NCBI GenBank assembly: GCA_937885175.1
Contig: CAKZZO010000019.1
Location: 1 to 19,412 of the forward strand
DNA: 19,412 nucleotides
Origin: an uncultured Treponema sp.
Lineage (GTDB): Bacteria; Spirochaetota; Spirochaetia; Treponematales; Treponemataceae
Direction of reading: 5' to 3'
Shown here: positions 1 through 6,471 of the stretch, in pieces
Position numbering within the stretch: the stretch's first letter is position 1
How the letters are laid out: each line of letters begins with the position of its first letter
Made by a program: the position numbers and the translations under genes
Notes under the pieces: generated by a model
The model's database searches: none
What the model was told of the DNA's origin: nothing
The model's input: the letters and a program-made list of their open reading frames with translations, nothing else

Positions 1-1
1 A

Positions 2-124
2 TTATCAAATATTGTAGGAATTGCACGCCTTAACATAAATAAAAACATGAAAAAAATGCAGGAGCAAGGAATCATCAAACGAGTTGGCGCAGACAAAAAC
101 GGCCATTGGGAGGTGATTGAATGA
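2..124 (+). CDS. C-terminal end of a winged-helix protein, probably AlbA_2/ATP-binding family (5' partial)
   Basis: An open frame runs from the window edge to a TGA at 122-124. Its last 40 residues contain NMKKMQEQGIIKRVGADKNG followed by HWEVIE. This is the recognition-helix and wing pattern that ends many AlbA_2 'putative DNA-binding domain' ATP-binding proteins and some Fic proteins. Everything upstream is outside the window, so the main domain and function cannot be read. Its stop overlaps the start of the next gene (ATGA), and the GGGAGGT inside its last codons serves as that gene's ribosome binding site, so the two are probably translationally coupled. The family assignment is from motif memory and is moderate. 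Confidence 0.6.
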   Translation, partial: LSNIVGIARLNINKNMKKMQEQGIIKRVGADKNGHWEVIE

Positions 125-723
125 CAGAAAACACACAGATAAAACTTTTTGAAGATAAAAAAGTCCGCACCCTATGGGATAAAGAAAGAGAGGAATGGTA
201 TTTTTCAGTTGTGGATGTAGTTGCTGTTTTGACAGAAAGTGCAAATCCAAATAACTATTGGAAGGTGTTGAAAAACCGCTTTAAAAAAGAAGGAAGTCAG
301 TTGGTTACAGATTGTAACCAACTGAAAATGCCATCTGCCGACGGAAAAATGTACAAGACCGACTGCATGAATACCGAGCAGCTTTTTCGCCTGATTCAGT
401 CAATTCCTTCGCCAAAGGCTGAGCCATTTAAACTCTGGATGGCGCAGGTAGCAAAAGAACGGCTTGATGAGATGCAGGATCCTGAGCAGGGAATTCAGCG
501 GGCTTTGGCAGAATACCGAGCCTTGGGATACTCGGAAAACTGGATAAACCAGCGACTCAAATCTATAGAAATTCGCAAAGACCTTACTGACGAATGGAAA
601 AAGCACGGCTTAAAAGAAAGCGTTCAGTTTGCGACACTTACGGACATAATCTATAAAACCTGGGCAGGCAAAACTGCAAAAGAATACAAGGAATACAAAG
701 GGCTCTGTTTTTTTGGAAGATGA
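121..723 (+). CDS. BRO-N domain protein, C-terminally truncated
   Basis: Residues ~8-110 (KLFEDKKVRTLWDKEREEWY onward) match the BRO N-terminal domain, a DNA-binding module of phage antirepressors and baculovirus BRO proteins. It is paralogous to the N-terminus of the Fic protein at 2218 (both have F-x-D-[KR]-[KE]-V-R-x-[LV]-W-D and a W/Y-[FW]-F-S motif). Residues ~110-190 match the usual middle of bacterial BRO-N proteins, ending in TAKEYKEYKG. Relatives normally continue for roughly another 70-80 residues; here the frame breaks into LCFFGR and stops. The stop region can be read in another frame as the end of a different gene, so a deletion has probably fused the two. Start ATG at 121 overlaps the upstream stop and has a strong GGGAGG site. 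Whether the truncated protein still acts is unknown. Confidence 0.8.
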   Translation: MTENTQIKLFEDKKVRTLWDKEREEWYFSVVDVVAVLTESANPNNYWKVLKNRFKKEGSQLVTDCNQLKMPSADGKMYKTDCMNTEQLFRLIQSIPSPKAEPFKLWMAQVAKERLDEMQDPEQGIQRALAEYRALGYSENWINQRLKSIEIRKDLTDEWKKHGLKESVQFATLTDIIYKTWAGKTAKEYKEYKGLCFFGR

Positions 724-736
724 GGAAGAAAAGTAG
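701..736 (+). pseudogene. Tail of a lost gene, possibly hsdM
   Basis: In the frame shifted from the BRO-N gene, 701-736 encodes GSVFLEDEEEK and a TAG stop. An ATG reading like an hsdS start follows immediately at 737. In type I restriction operons hsdM ends at or next to the hsdS start, so this acidic tail may be all that is left of hsdM. The stretch is too short for sequence identity to prove it; the argument is positional. Confidence 0.3.
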
Positions 737-781
737 ATGAGTGCGAATTATAAAAAAACAAACGGATTTGTTCGCATCTAA
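737..781 (+). pseudogene. Stub of an hsdS 5' end interrupted by a palindromic repeat
   Basis: This 14-codon frame reads MSANYKK then TNGFVRI and TAA. The first seven residues resemble the start of the intact hsdS downstream (MKGNYRK), and the DNA is alike too (both contain GAATTATA followed by an A-rich run). The last seven codons lie inside the palindromic element at 756-837. The simplest reading is an hsdS gene cut after codon 7 by the element. It could instead be a chance micro-frame. Confidence 0.4.
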
Positions 782-837
782 CGATGCTCACTTTTAAGAA
801 GCGAAGACCGTTAGGTCTGAGCAAATCCGATTGTTAA
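756..837 (+). repeat. Palindromic intergenic element, copy 1
   Basis: An ~82-bp imperfect palindrome: a left arm beginning AACAAACGGATTTG and a right arm ending AAATCCGATTGTT pair at about 22 of 27 positions, with CTAACG/CGTTAG as the inner stem ends. The second copy lies at 2003-2082 in the same orientation. The left half is near-identical between copies; the right arm differs more but still pairs with its own left arm. No transposase is present, so it looks like a REP- or MITE-like element. Confidence 0.75.
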
Positions 838-849
838 AAGGAAAAAGAA

Positions 850-2028
850 ATGAAAGGGAATTATAGAAAACTTGGTGACATTGTAGAACTCATTGATGAA
901 CGAAATAAATCTCTTGAAAGTTCAGAAGTACTTGGAATCAGTATTGATAAAGAATTTATGCCATCAGTTGCAAATACAATTGGAACTGATTTAAGCAATT
1001 ACAAACTTCTCAGAATGAATACATTTGCCTGTAATCCAATGCATGTTGGTCGTGATGAACGTTTACCTGTTTCTTTGTACAAGAAAGATATACCGGCAAT
1101 TGTTTCTCCTGCATATTTTATGTTTAGGGTAAAAGATGAAAATAAAGTTTTGCCAGATTTCTTGATGCTGATTTTTAAGCGAGATGATTTTGATAGAAAT
1201 TGCTGGTTTAGAACTGATGGAAGTGTTCGCGGTGGAATAACTTGGAATGATATTTGCGAAATAGAGCTTCCTGTTCCCGACCTAAAAGAACAAGAAAAAA
1301 TCGTAAACACCTACAACGCCATCACAAAACGCATCCAGCTTAAGTGGAAGATAAATGAAAATCTGGAAAAGACGGCAATCCTTAAATTTGAGAATATGCT
1401 TGATAATGAGTCTCTTGAAAAGAAAAGTATTAAACTTGAATCAATTTGTGAAGTAAAAGGTGGCAAGAGATTACCATTAGATTCAGACTTAATAGAAAAC
1501 AGGAATTCACATCCGTATATAAGAATCCGTGATATAAAAGAGAATTGTTTTGTTATGTTGAACAATGAATTTCTATATGTTGATGATGAAACTCAAAAAG
1601 AAATTGCAAGATATATAACAGAAACTAACGATTTATTGATTTCGATTGTAGGTACAATTGGACTTACCGCTATAGTTCATAAATCGCTTAATAAAGCAAA
1701 TCTTACGGAAAATTGTGTAAAACTTACAAAGATGAAAAAACTTATTCCAGAATATGTTCTTATTTATATGAAAACTAAGGCTGGACAATCTGCTATTTCT
1801 CAGGCAACAGTTGGAGCTGTTCAAGCAAAGTTACCTTTGAAAAATATTCAGAATTTGGATATTCCATTTTTTGAAGATTCGATTATGAAAGAATACAATG
1901 ATTTTTTAAGAAAAACTTTCATTTGTATTTCAAATAATTTGGAAGAGATTATACAATTGCAGTTTTTTAGGCAGCTGGTAATTTCTCGCATAAGCGGAAT
2001 GCAAACAAACGGATTTGTTCGCATCTAA
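850..2028 (+). CDS. hsdS: Type I restriction-modification specificity subunit S
   Basis: This subunit gives a type I HsdM2S methyltransferase or HsdR2M2S nuclease its target sequence. The 392-aa length is normal. Two target-recognition domains are visible: residues ~5-150 (starting NYRKLGDIVELIDERN, with the half-end LPVPDLKEQEKIV) and ~190-385 (starting SIKLESICEVKGGKRLP, ending LPLKNIQNLDIP). Each is followed by a helical spacer (KEQEKIVNTYNAITKRIQLK in the first). AAGGA lies 7 nt before the ATG. The final codons TNGFVRI and the stop are supplied by the palindromic element at 2003-2082, so the natural C-terminus was probably replaced. No complete hsdM or hsdR is present nearby, so it may be an orphan unless partners exist elsewhere. 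Confidence 0.92.
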   Translation: MKGNYRKLGDIVELIDERNKSLESSEVLGISIDKEFMPSVANTIGTDLSNYKLLRMNTFACNPMHVGRDERLPVSLYKKDIPAIVSPAYFMFRVKDENKVLPDFLMLIFKRDDFDRNCWFRTDGSVRGGITWNDICEIELPVPDLKEQEKIVNTYNAITKRIQLKWKINENLEKTAILKFENMLDNESLEKKSIKLESICEVKGGKRLPLDSDLIENRNSHPYIRIRDIKENCFVMLNNEFLYVDDETQKEIARYITETNDLLISIVGTIGLTAIVHKSLNKANLTENCVKLTKMKKLIPEYVLIYMKTKAGQSAISQATVGAVQAKLPLKNIQNLDIPFFEDSIMKEYNDFLRKTFICISNNLEEIIQLQFFRQLVISRISGMQTNGFVRI

Positions 2029-2082
2029 CGATGCTCACTTTAAAAGTGAAGGTCGTTAGACCTGAACAAATCTGCTTGTTAA
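2003..2082 (+). repeat. Palindromic intergenic element, copy 2 (overlaps the hsdS 3' end)
   Basis: Same element as 756-837, direct orientation. Shared left half from AAACAAACGGATTTGTTCGC onward; the right arm ends CAAATCTGCTTGTT and pairs with the left arm at about 22 of 27 positions. It overlaps the last codons of hsdS and gives it the same TNGFVRI ending that copy 1 gives the hsdS stub. The two copies bracket the hsdS gene as ~1.25-kb direct repeats. Confidence 0.75.
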
Positions 2083-2090
2083 TAATTTGG

Positions 2091-2194
2091 GGTTTTAGGG
2101 GCAGTGCCCCTAGGAGAGAGGGTAGCACGCAACGAAGTGCGGGCGCAGGGGGAGACTTCCCCCTCCTAGCAATAGAGTCCGAAGCAAGTTCGGA
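2091..2194 (+). repeat. Structured non-coding element with several hairpins
   Basis: Between hsdS and the Fic gene is a run of hairpins: AGGGGC-AGT-GCCCCT (2097-2111), GGGGGA-GACT-TCCCCC (2148-2163), an outer TAGGAG/CTCCTA pair (2111-2116 with 2163-2168), and TCCGAA-GCAAG-TTCGGA (2178-2194). It is GC-rich compared with the genes around it. It resembles the multi-hairpin intergenic repeats common in treponemes. Whether it is a mobile repeat, a processing site or a terminator cannot be told; no T-run follows the stems. Confidence 0.5.
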
Positions 2195-2217
2195 ATGATA
2201 GTTTGGAGGTTCAACCG

Positions 2218-3096
2218 ATGAACAAGATTTCTATTCGCTTTTTTAATGACAGGGAAGTTCGCGCTGTTTGGGATGAGGAGAATTCTAAATGGTGGTTTTC
2301 TGCGATTGATATTACAAGGGCAATAAACAATGAAGAAGATTATGTAAAGGCTGGAAACTACTGGCGATGGCTAAAAAAGAAATTTAGCTCAGAAGGAGTT
2401 CAACTCGTGAGTATCACTCACGACTTCAAATTTACAGCTCCAGACGGTAAAAAGCGTACGGCAGATGCCCTTGATTATGACTGTGTTCAGATTCTTGCAA
2501 AGCATTTTCCTAATAACAATGCCGTCAAATTTCTTGATTGGTTCAATTACAGCGACAACACGATTGACGGACAAAGCAAGAAAAAAGCCTATACATTTTT
2601 AAATAGTGATTTGGTTTCGGATGAAGATGTTGGAACTACAAAGGCTTTACAACAGATTCATGCGTATATTTTTGGCGGTCTTTATGATTTTGCAGGAAAA
2701 ATAAGAACTAAAACTATAAGCAAAGGGGATTTTACTTTTTGCGTTGCTCAGTATCTGAATGAGGCATTGGCGAATATAGACAAAATGAGCGAAAGCTCTT
2801 TTGATGAAATTGTAGATAAATATGTAGAAATGAATGTGGCTCATCCTTTTATGGAAGGAAATGGTCGCAGCACTCGAATATGGCTTGATTTGATTTTGAA
2901 AAAACGTCTTAAAAAGTGCGTAGACTGGAGTAAAATTGGCAAGAATGAATATTTACAGGCTATGATGGAAAGTCATTCTGACAGTACAAAGATTCGTGGC
3001 CTTTTAAAAAACGCTTTGACCGATAAAATTGATGACCGCGAAATGTTTATGAAAGGCATTGATTATTCATATTATTATGAGGAAGTGGAGGAATAA
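2218..3096 (+). CDS. BRO-N / Fic fusion protein (predicted AMPylating enzyme)
   Basis: Residues ~1-105 are a BRO-N DNA-binding domain (ISIRFFNDREVRAVWDEEN; KWWFSAIDI). Residues ~120-292 are a Fic domain of the compact class III type (like Neisseria NmFic), with the complete catalytic motif HPFMEGNGRSTR at 209-220; the histidine at 209 is the expected catalytic base. Fic enzymes usually transfer AMP to a hydroxyl of a target protein. Near the C-terminus SYYYEE (284-289) occupies the place of the class III autoinhibitory motif S-x3-E-G/N; serine and glutamate are kept but the last residue is E. Start chosen at 2218 because GGAGG at 2205-2209 is 8 nt upstream; a TTG at 2203 would destroy that spacing. 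The DNA-binding half may allow self-regulation. Confidence 0.88.
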   Translation: MNKISIRFFNDREVRAVWDEENSKWWFSAIDITRAINNEEDYVKAGNYWRWLKKKFSSEGVQLVSITHDFKFTAPDGKKRTADALDYDCVQILAKHFPNNNAVKFLDWFNYSDNTIDGQSKKKAYTFLNSDLVSDEDVGTTKALQQIHAYIFGGLYDFAGKIRTKTISKGDFTFCVAQYLNEALANIDKMSESSFDEIVDKYVEMNVAHPFMEGNGRSTRIWLDLILKKRLKKCVDWSKIGKNEYLQAMMESHSDSTKIRGLLKNALTDKIDDREMFMKGIDYSYYYEEVEE

Positions 3097-3148
3097 AATT
3101 GAAAAACGCATAAAGCGAGGCTCTCTCCATCCTAAATACAAGAAATTG

Positions 3149-3157
3149 TGATATAAT
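3149..3157 (+). promoter_or_regulatory. Extended -10 promoter for the DUF3791/DUF3990 module
   Basis: TGATATAAT at 3149-3157 is a perfect TGn-TATAAT extended -10 box. It lies 18 bp before the start codon at 3176, with GAGG between. No clear -35 is seen, which an extended -10 does not need. It gives the following genes their own promoter, separate from the Fic gene. Confidence 0.6.
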
Positions 3158-3175
3158 ATAACAGAGGAATAGCTT

Positions 3176-3394
3176 ATGAACGAGGCACAGCAGATTTTAT
3201 TTATGCAGATTCGCATTTTGCACGTGATGGCAGAAAAATATTCGCTTTCATTAAAAGAAGCAGCGGAGATTTTTGCTCAATATAATGTGCTGCCATTTAT
3301 TCGAGAAGGCTTCGGGATTTTTCACATGGAAGGTGATGATGCTGTTTTTGAAGAAGTAAAAGCATATCTGAAATCTAAAGGAGCTGCGGTATGA
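3176..3394 (+). CDS. DUF3791 family small protein
   Basis: A 72-aa, mostly helical protein (NEAQQILFMQIRILHVMAEK, then SLSLKEAAEIFAQYNVLPFI) matching the general pattern of DUF3791. These small proteins are commonly encoded directly before a DUF3990 protein, as here: its stop overlaps the next ATG (ATGA, 3391-3394). The pairing suggests an antitoxin or accessory role, but this is inference from context. GAGG lies before the start and an extended -10 box sits 18 bp upstream of the ATG. No transmembrane segment or catalytic motif is visible. Confidence 0.75.
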   Translation: MNEAQQILFMQIRILHVMAEKYSLSLKEAAEIFAQYNVLPFIREGFGIFHMEGDDAVFEEVKAYLKSKGAAV

Positions 3395-3957
3395 AAAAGC
3401 TGGAAGACGGGATTATTCTGTATCACGGAAGTTATTGCCCTGTAGAGACTCCTGATTTGGCAAAATGTGCTTTGTATAAAGACTTTGGACAGGGCTTTTA
3501 TCTTACAACTTCTAAGGAGCAGGCTAAGTCTTTTGCAAAGATTTCAGCAACAAAAGCAAAATTAAAAGGGCTGATTTCTTATTCTGAAAAATTTGTATAT
3601 ATTTCTTTTTTCAAAGTTTCTGATGTGGATTCTCTTAAGACCTATGATTTTGAGCCTGCTGATATTGAATGGCTTCATAATATTGTTGCTCATAGACGTT
3701 ACGGTGCTTTCCCAGAAATAAAAAAATCTATGCAGGATTATGATGTGATTTCCGGTAAGATTGCTAATGATGATACTAACGCAACGATTATTGCATATAT
3801 GGATAATGTTTTCGGTGCAATGGGAAGTGAGCAGGCTGATAAAATGTGCATCAGTTTATTGCTGCCGGAACGCTTAAAAGACCAGTTTTGTTTTAGAAGT
3901 GAAAAAGCAATTTCTGCTTTAGAGTTCTTAAAAAGCGAAAAGGTATCTTTAGAGTAA
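3391..3957 (+). CDS. DUF3990 family protein, ADP-ribosyltransferase-like
   Basis: 188 aa with DUF3990 hallmarks: ILYHGSY near the N-terminus, DFGQGFYLTTSKEQAKSFA at ~32-50, then a central IEWLHNIVAHRR and DYDVISGKIANDDT. The H-G-[ST] and G-F-Y-x-T blocks resemble the first two active-site blocks of ADP-ribosyltransferases with an H-Y-E triad, so it is a plausible protein- or nucleic-acid-modifying toxin. I know of no experimental proof for the family. It is translationally coupled to DUF3791 upstream and followed 4 bp later by a 72-aa gene, giving a compact three-gene unit inside a restriction locus. Confidence 0.75.
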   Translation: MKKLEDGIILYHGSYCPVETPDLAKCALYKDFGQGFYLTTSKEQAKSFAKISATKAKLKGLISYSEKFVYISFFKVSDVDSLKTYDFEPADIEWLHNIVAHRRYGAFPEIKKSMQDYDVISGKIANDDTNATIIAYMDNVFGAMGSEQADKMCISLLLPERLKDQFCFRSEKAISALEFLKSEKVSLE

Positions 3958-3961
3958 AAAA

Positions 3962-4180
3962 ATGGATAATAAGCCCAGTGATAAAACTTTGTTTGCCATG
4001 GATTTGACTGCAAAAATGGCTGTTGAACAGCTTGCTTTGGAAACAAATCAGCCGCAGGAAAAAGTCCTTCTTGATTTTATGAAATCTAATACTGCAAAAA
4101 TGCTTTATGATGATTCAACAAAACTCTGGTGGGATGGTCCGTCTGCCGTTGCTGAGGAATTTAAGAATCAAAAAAATTAG
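3962..4180 (+). CDS. Small protein following DUF3990; candidate partner of the module
   Basis: 72 aa (LFAMDLTAKMAVEQLALETN; FMKSNTAKMLYDDSTKLWWD). The N-terminal half looks like two short helices and the C-terminal half ends in the aromatic patch KLWWDGPS. It starts 4 bp after the DUF3990 stop, so it is almost certainly co-transcribed. I do not recognise a named family with certainty, though small proteins with a similar NTAKMLYDD pattern are familiar next to DUF3990 genes. It could be the true antitoxin, with DUF3791 as an accessory, or the reverse. Only 9 bp separate its stop from the next start. Confidence 0.65.
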   Translation: MDNKPSDKTLFAMDLTAKMAVEQLALETNQPQEKVLLDFMKSNTAKMLYDDSTKLWWDGPSAVAEEFKNQKN

Positions 4181-4189
4181 GGAGTTATC

Positions 4190-4759
4190 ATGCAATTCAC
4201 CGAACACAGTCTTGAACTTTCGATAATGGAGCTCTTTGAAAACGAAGGATATACTCACCAGACCGGGCAGGATATTCACCGCCAAAAGACTGATGTTCTG
4301 CTGCCTGAATTGCTTGCAACATTTTTGCGCCATCGATATGCGGCGGATTTTCTTTCGGAAAGTGAGATTGTTTCTATTATAACTCAACTCAAAAACATAA
4401 GCGGCTCTGATTACGATGCCAACAAACGGATGCTGGCCTTCCCCTGCCTTGCCTCCTACACTACCCTTGCCCTTCCCGCTCCTGGAGGAATCCGCCGCCT
4501 CTTCATCCACCACGGACACCTTTACAGCCGCGAAGAACTCAGCGACTGGCTTCCAAAAGGCACAATCATCATTTCAGGTCACACCCATGTCACGGTCATG
4601 GAAGAAGAAGTCGGCCTTTTCTACTTCAACCCCGGCTCCATCTCCCTCCCCAAATGCAGCGACGGAAACACCTGCGGAATTCTGGAGCTTAAAAACGACA
4701 CCGTCAAAGTAAGCCTGTACACGATAGAAGGAAAGCTGCTTCGGGAAAGTGTTTTTTAA
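4190..4759 (+). CDS. Chimeric ORF: HsdR N-terminus fused to a YfcE-like phosphodiesterase C-terminus
   Basis: Residues 1-~80 (MQFTEHSLELSIMELFENEG, IHRQKTDVLLPELL, NISGSDYDANK) are the N-terminus of a type I restriction subunit HsdR. Residues ~81-189 are the C-terminal half of a YfcE/MJ0936 metallophosphoesterase: LFIHHGHLYSREEL, IIISGHTHV, FYFNPGSISLPK. The junction is near 4430, and base composition changes there from AT-rich to GC-rich. The HsdR part lacks nuclease and helicase motifs; the esterase part lacks the N-terminal metal ligands, so neither activity is expected. GGGAG precedes the ATG. At the 3' end the stop overlaps that of the convergent gene. This is a rearrangement product or an assembly chimera, not a designed fusion. 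Confidence 0.85.
   Translation: MQFTEHSLELSIMELFENEGYTHQTGQDIHRQKTDVLLPELLATFLRHRYAADFLSESEIVSIITQLKNISGSDYDANKRMLAFPCLASYTTLALPAPGGIRRLFIHHGHLYSREELSDWLPKGTIIISGHTHVTVMEEEVGLFYFNPGSISLPKCSDGNTCGILELKNDTVKVSLYTIEGKLLRESVF
4430..4759 (+). pseudogene. 3' half of a YfcE/MJ0936-type phosphodiesterase gene
   Basis: The region encodes LAFPCLASYTTLALP, HHGHLY, SGHTHV and NFNPGS-like (FNPGSISLPK) blocks in the order found in YfcE family phosphodiesterases. The N-terminal third with the D-x-H and GNCD motifs is missing and replaced by HsdR sequence. It is convergent with a RelA/SpoT-like gene at 4756, and both probably belonged to the chromosome rather than to the restriction island. Confidence 0.75.
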
Positions 4760-5307
4760 TCCAGATTCTGAAGCTCTATGGCGATTTCTTCCATTTCACG
4801 GTCTGTCATGGCGATTGTCTCTGCCACGCGGAAAAGCTCGCGGCGCACACTCTCAGGAACATTGGTCGTGGTCTTGTAGTGAAGCTCATGACATATAACG
4901 CGGACACCGGCAATGTCATGCAGGTTTTCGACCATGGAATCAAAAGTTACCGGCAAATGTTTTTTTTCAAGTTTACTTGCGATGCTCTGGGGGGATTTTA
5001 TACGCGATTTTACAGTTTCAATAGGGTTTCGTCTGCCAGAAACCTTGTTTTCTTTATTTAAAATATCAAGTTTTGTCTCAATCTGCTTGATTGCGCTCTC
5101 GTAAACCATCATAATCTGCTGGAATTCGAACGCCATTTTATAAAAGTTGTCTGGATTAGACATCAATTCCTGATTAATCACTTTTGGCAAATCGCCATCA
5201 GGAACAATTTCAGAAGCAAAATCATCTATATTCAAAATAAAACTCCATAAGGACACCACGACAAAGTCGATTTTGATGATTTTTCGAACCGTGCCGATGA
5301 GTTCCAA
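4756..5307 (-). pseudogene. RelA/SpoT-type (p)ppGpp synthetase with catalytic core deleted
   Basis: FYKMAFEFQQIMMVYESAIK, PIETVKSRIKSPQSI and FDSMVENLHDIAGVRVIC are the N-terminal helices and first strand of a small alarmone synthetase. The next residues, HELHYKTTT then VPESVRRELFRVAETIAMTD, are its C-terminal part. The ~75-80 residues that normally lie between (the PKPSGYRS-like loop and EIQIRT strand that bind GTP and catalyse transfer) are absent, with the frame intact. Synthesis of (p)ppGpp is therefore not expected. The first ~26 residues from a TTG at 5307 do not look like the family; the only in-frame ATG is at 5163, preceded by AGGA. The 5' end is therefore also doubtful. Confidence 0.8.
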
Positions 5308-5382
5308 GTCGCAATAATCCTGCGGCTTAGAAAATTACGTTTTGGGATTTGTGAAAAAGTTTTTTGCAAGTCCCCTTTTATC

Positions 5383-5985
5383 TATAAAACTAAATATAAT
5401 AAAAAAAGTTTCAAAACGACAAGTGAAAATGTTGAATGCATTGAGAGCCGTGCACTGTTGAAAGAAAAACTTGAAGACAGAAAAAGCGGCGGTGTTTTCC
5501 TTACTACAATTCAGAAATTCTGTGAAGATATAAAACTTCTTTCTGAGCGTTCAAATATTATCTGTATTAGTGATGAAGCTCGCCGAAGTCAGAATAATCT
5601 TGAAGAAAGAACTGTAATTACAGATAAGGGTGTTGAACACAAATACGGCTTTGCAAAATATCTGCATGATTCGCTTCCTAACGCAACTTACGTTGGTTTT
5701 ACAGGAACTCCAATTGACCAAATGGCTCAGGTCTTTGGAGATGTTGTTGAATCCTACACAATGAAAGAATCTGTTGCTGATGGAATTACTGTAAATCTTG
5801 TTTATGAAGGTCGTGCCGCAAAGGTAATTCTTGACCAGAAGAAAGTCCGCGAGATTGAAGAGTATTATTCTCAGTGCGAGAATGAAAGTACAAGTGAAGA
5901 ACAGATTGCCGCGAGTAAAAAGGCTGTTGAGTTTGTTCAAAATCAAGGCAATGGAATTCAGCGAGCGAATGAAAAAGCTGGTTGA
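5383..5985 (+). pseudogene. hsdR: Type I restriction subunit R, middle fragment
   Basis: Translation from ~5383 gives TTSENVECIESRALLKEKL, GGVFLTTIQKF, ICISDEARRSQ and NATYVGFTGTPIDQMAQVFG: the DExH-type ATPase motif II, motif III-like TGTP and the following HsdR segment. The motif usually written DEAH reads DEAR here. HsdR-like sequence continues to VREIEEYYSQC and EEQIAASKKAVEF, then breaks near 5935-5945 into out-of-frame sequence ending at 5985. Residues between the N-terminal piece (4190-4429) and this piece are missing. No credible start codon or ribosome site precedes it, so it is a remnant. Confidence 0.85.
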
Positions 5986-6400
5986 AGAATACAATAACCG
6001 CCACCTTGATGATTTTACGGCACAGGTTCTTGATGAAGTTACAAAGCAGTTGAATGAATTACTCAATGATATTCAGAAAGACAAAGAACACTTTAAGGAA
6101 CTAGGAATCTGCTTTGAAGAAAAAGCCTTTTACGACATTCTTGTAAGCTGCGCAAAGAAGTTTAATTTTGAAAATCAGTATCCTGATAACAAGATGAAAA
6201 ATCTTGCAAAGAAAGTGAAGGCTTTGGTAGATGATAAAACCCGCTACACAGACTGGGACCAGCGAATAGATGTAAAAGCAGAAATGGAATCCGACTTAAT
6301 GATTCTCTTGGACGATAACGGTTATCCGCCTGTACCTCGTAATGAAGTTTATAATGAGGTATTTGAGCAGGCTGAAAATTTTAAGAAGTATGCGGAGTAA
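5945..6400 (+). pseudogene. hsdR: Type I restriction subunit R, C-terminal fragment
   Basis: In the frame shifted from the preceding piece, KAMEFSERMKKLVEEYNNRH through HFKELGICFEEKAFYDILVS, YPDNKMKNLAKKVKALVDDK and DDNGYPPVPRNEVYNEVFEQ to ENFKKYAE is the complete C-terminal domain of HsdR, with its usual ending. It joins the middle fragment at ~5940, where several hundred residues (the second RecA-like helicase domain and part of the helical region) are missing. Deletion plus frame change make this a pseudogene. Confidence 0.85.
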
Positions 6401-6471
6401 TAGAATGAAGTTTGCTACAAGATTTCCAATGCAACCGGAGGCCCCAGGCGGCTATCCTATTTTCCCCAGCA

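Noticed and set aside
756..2082. Attachment sites of an integrated element or insertion sequence ends
   Set aside because: The repeats are palindromes rather than att cores, no integrase or transposase lies within or near them, and the enclosed DNA is just hsdS.
5257..5400. Possible additional coding sequence upstream of the hsdR middle fragment (DKVDFDDFSNRADEFQVA in the plus frame)
   Set aside because: The frame is open but overlaps the antisense alarmone synthetase, has no start signal and I cannot match it to HsdR or another family.
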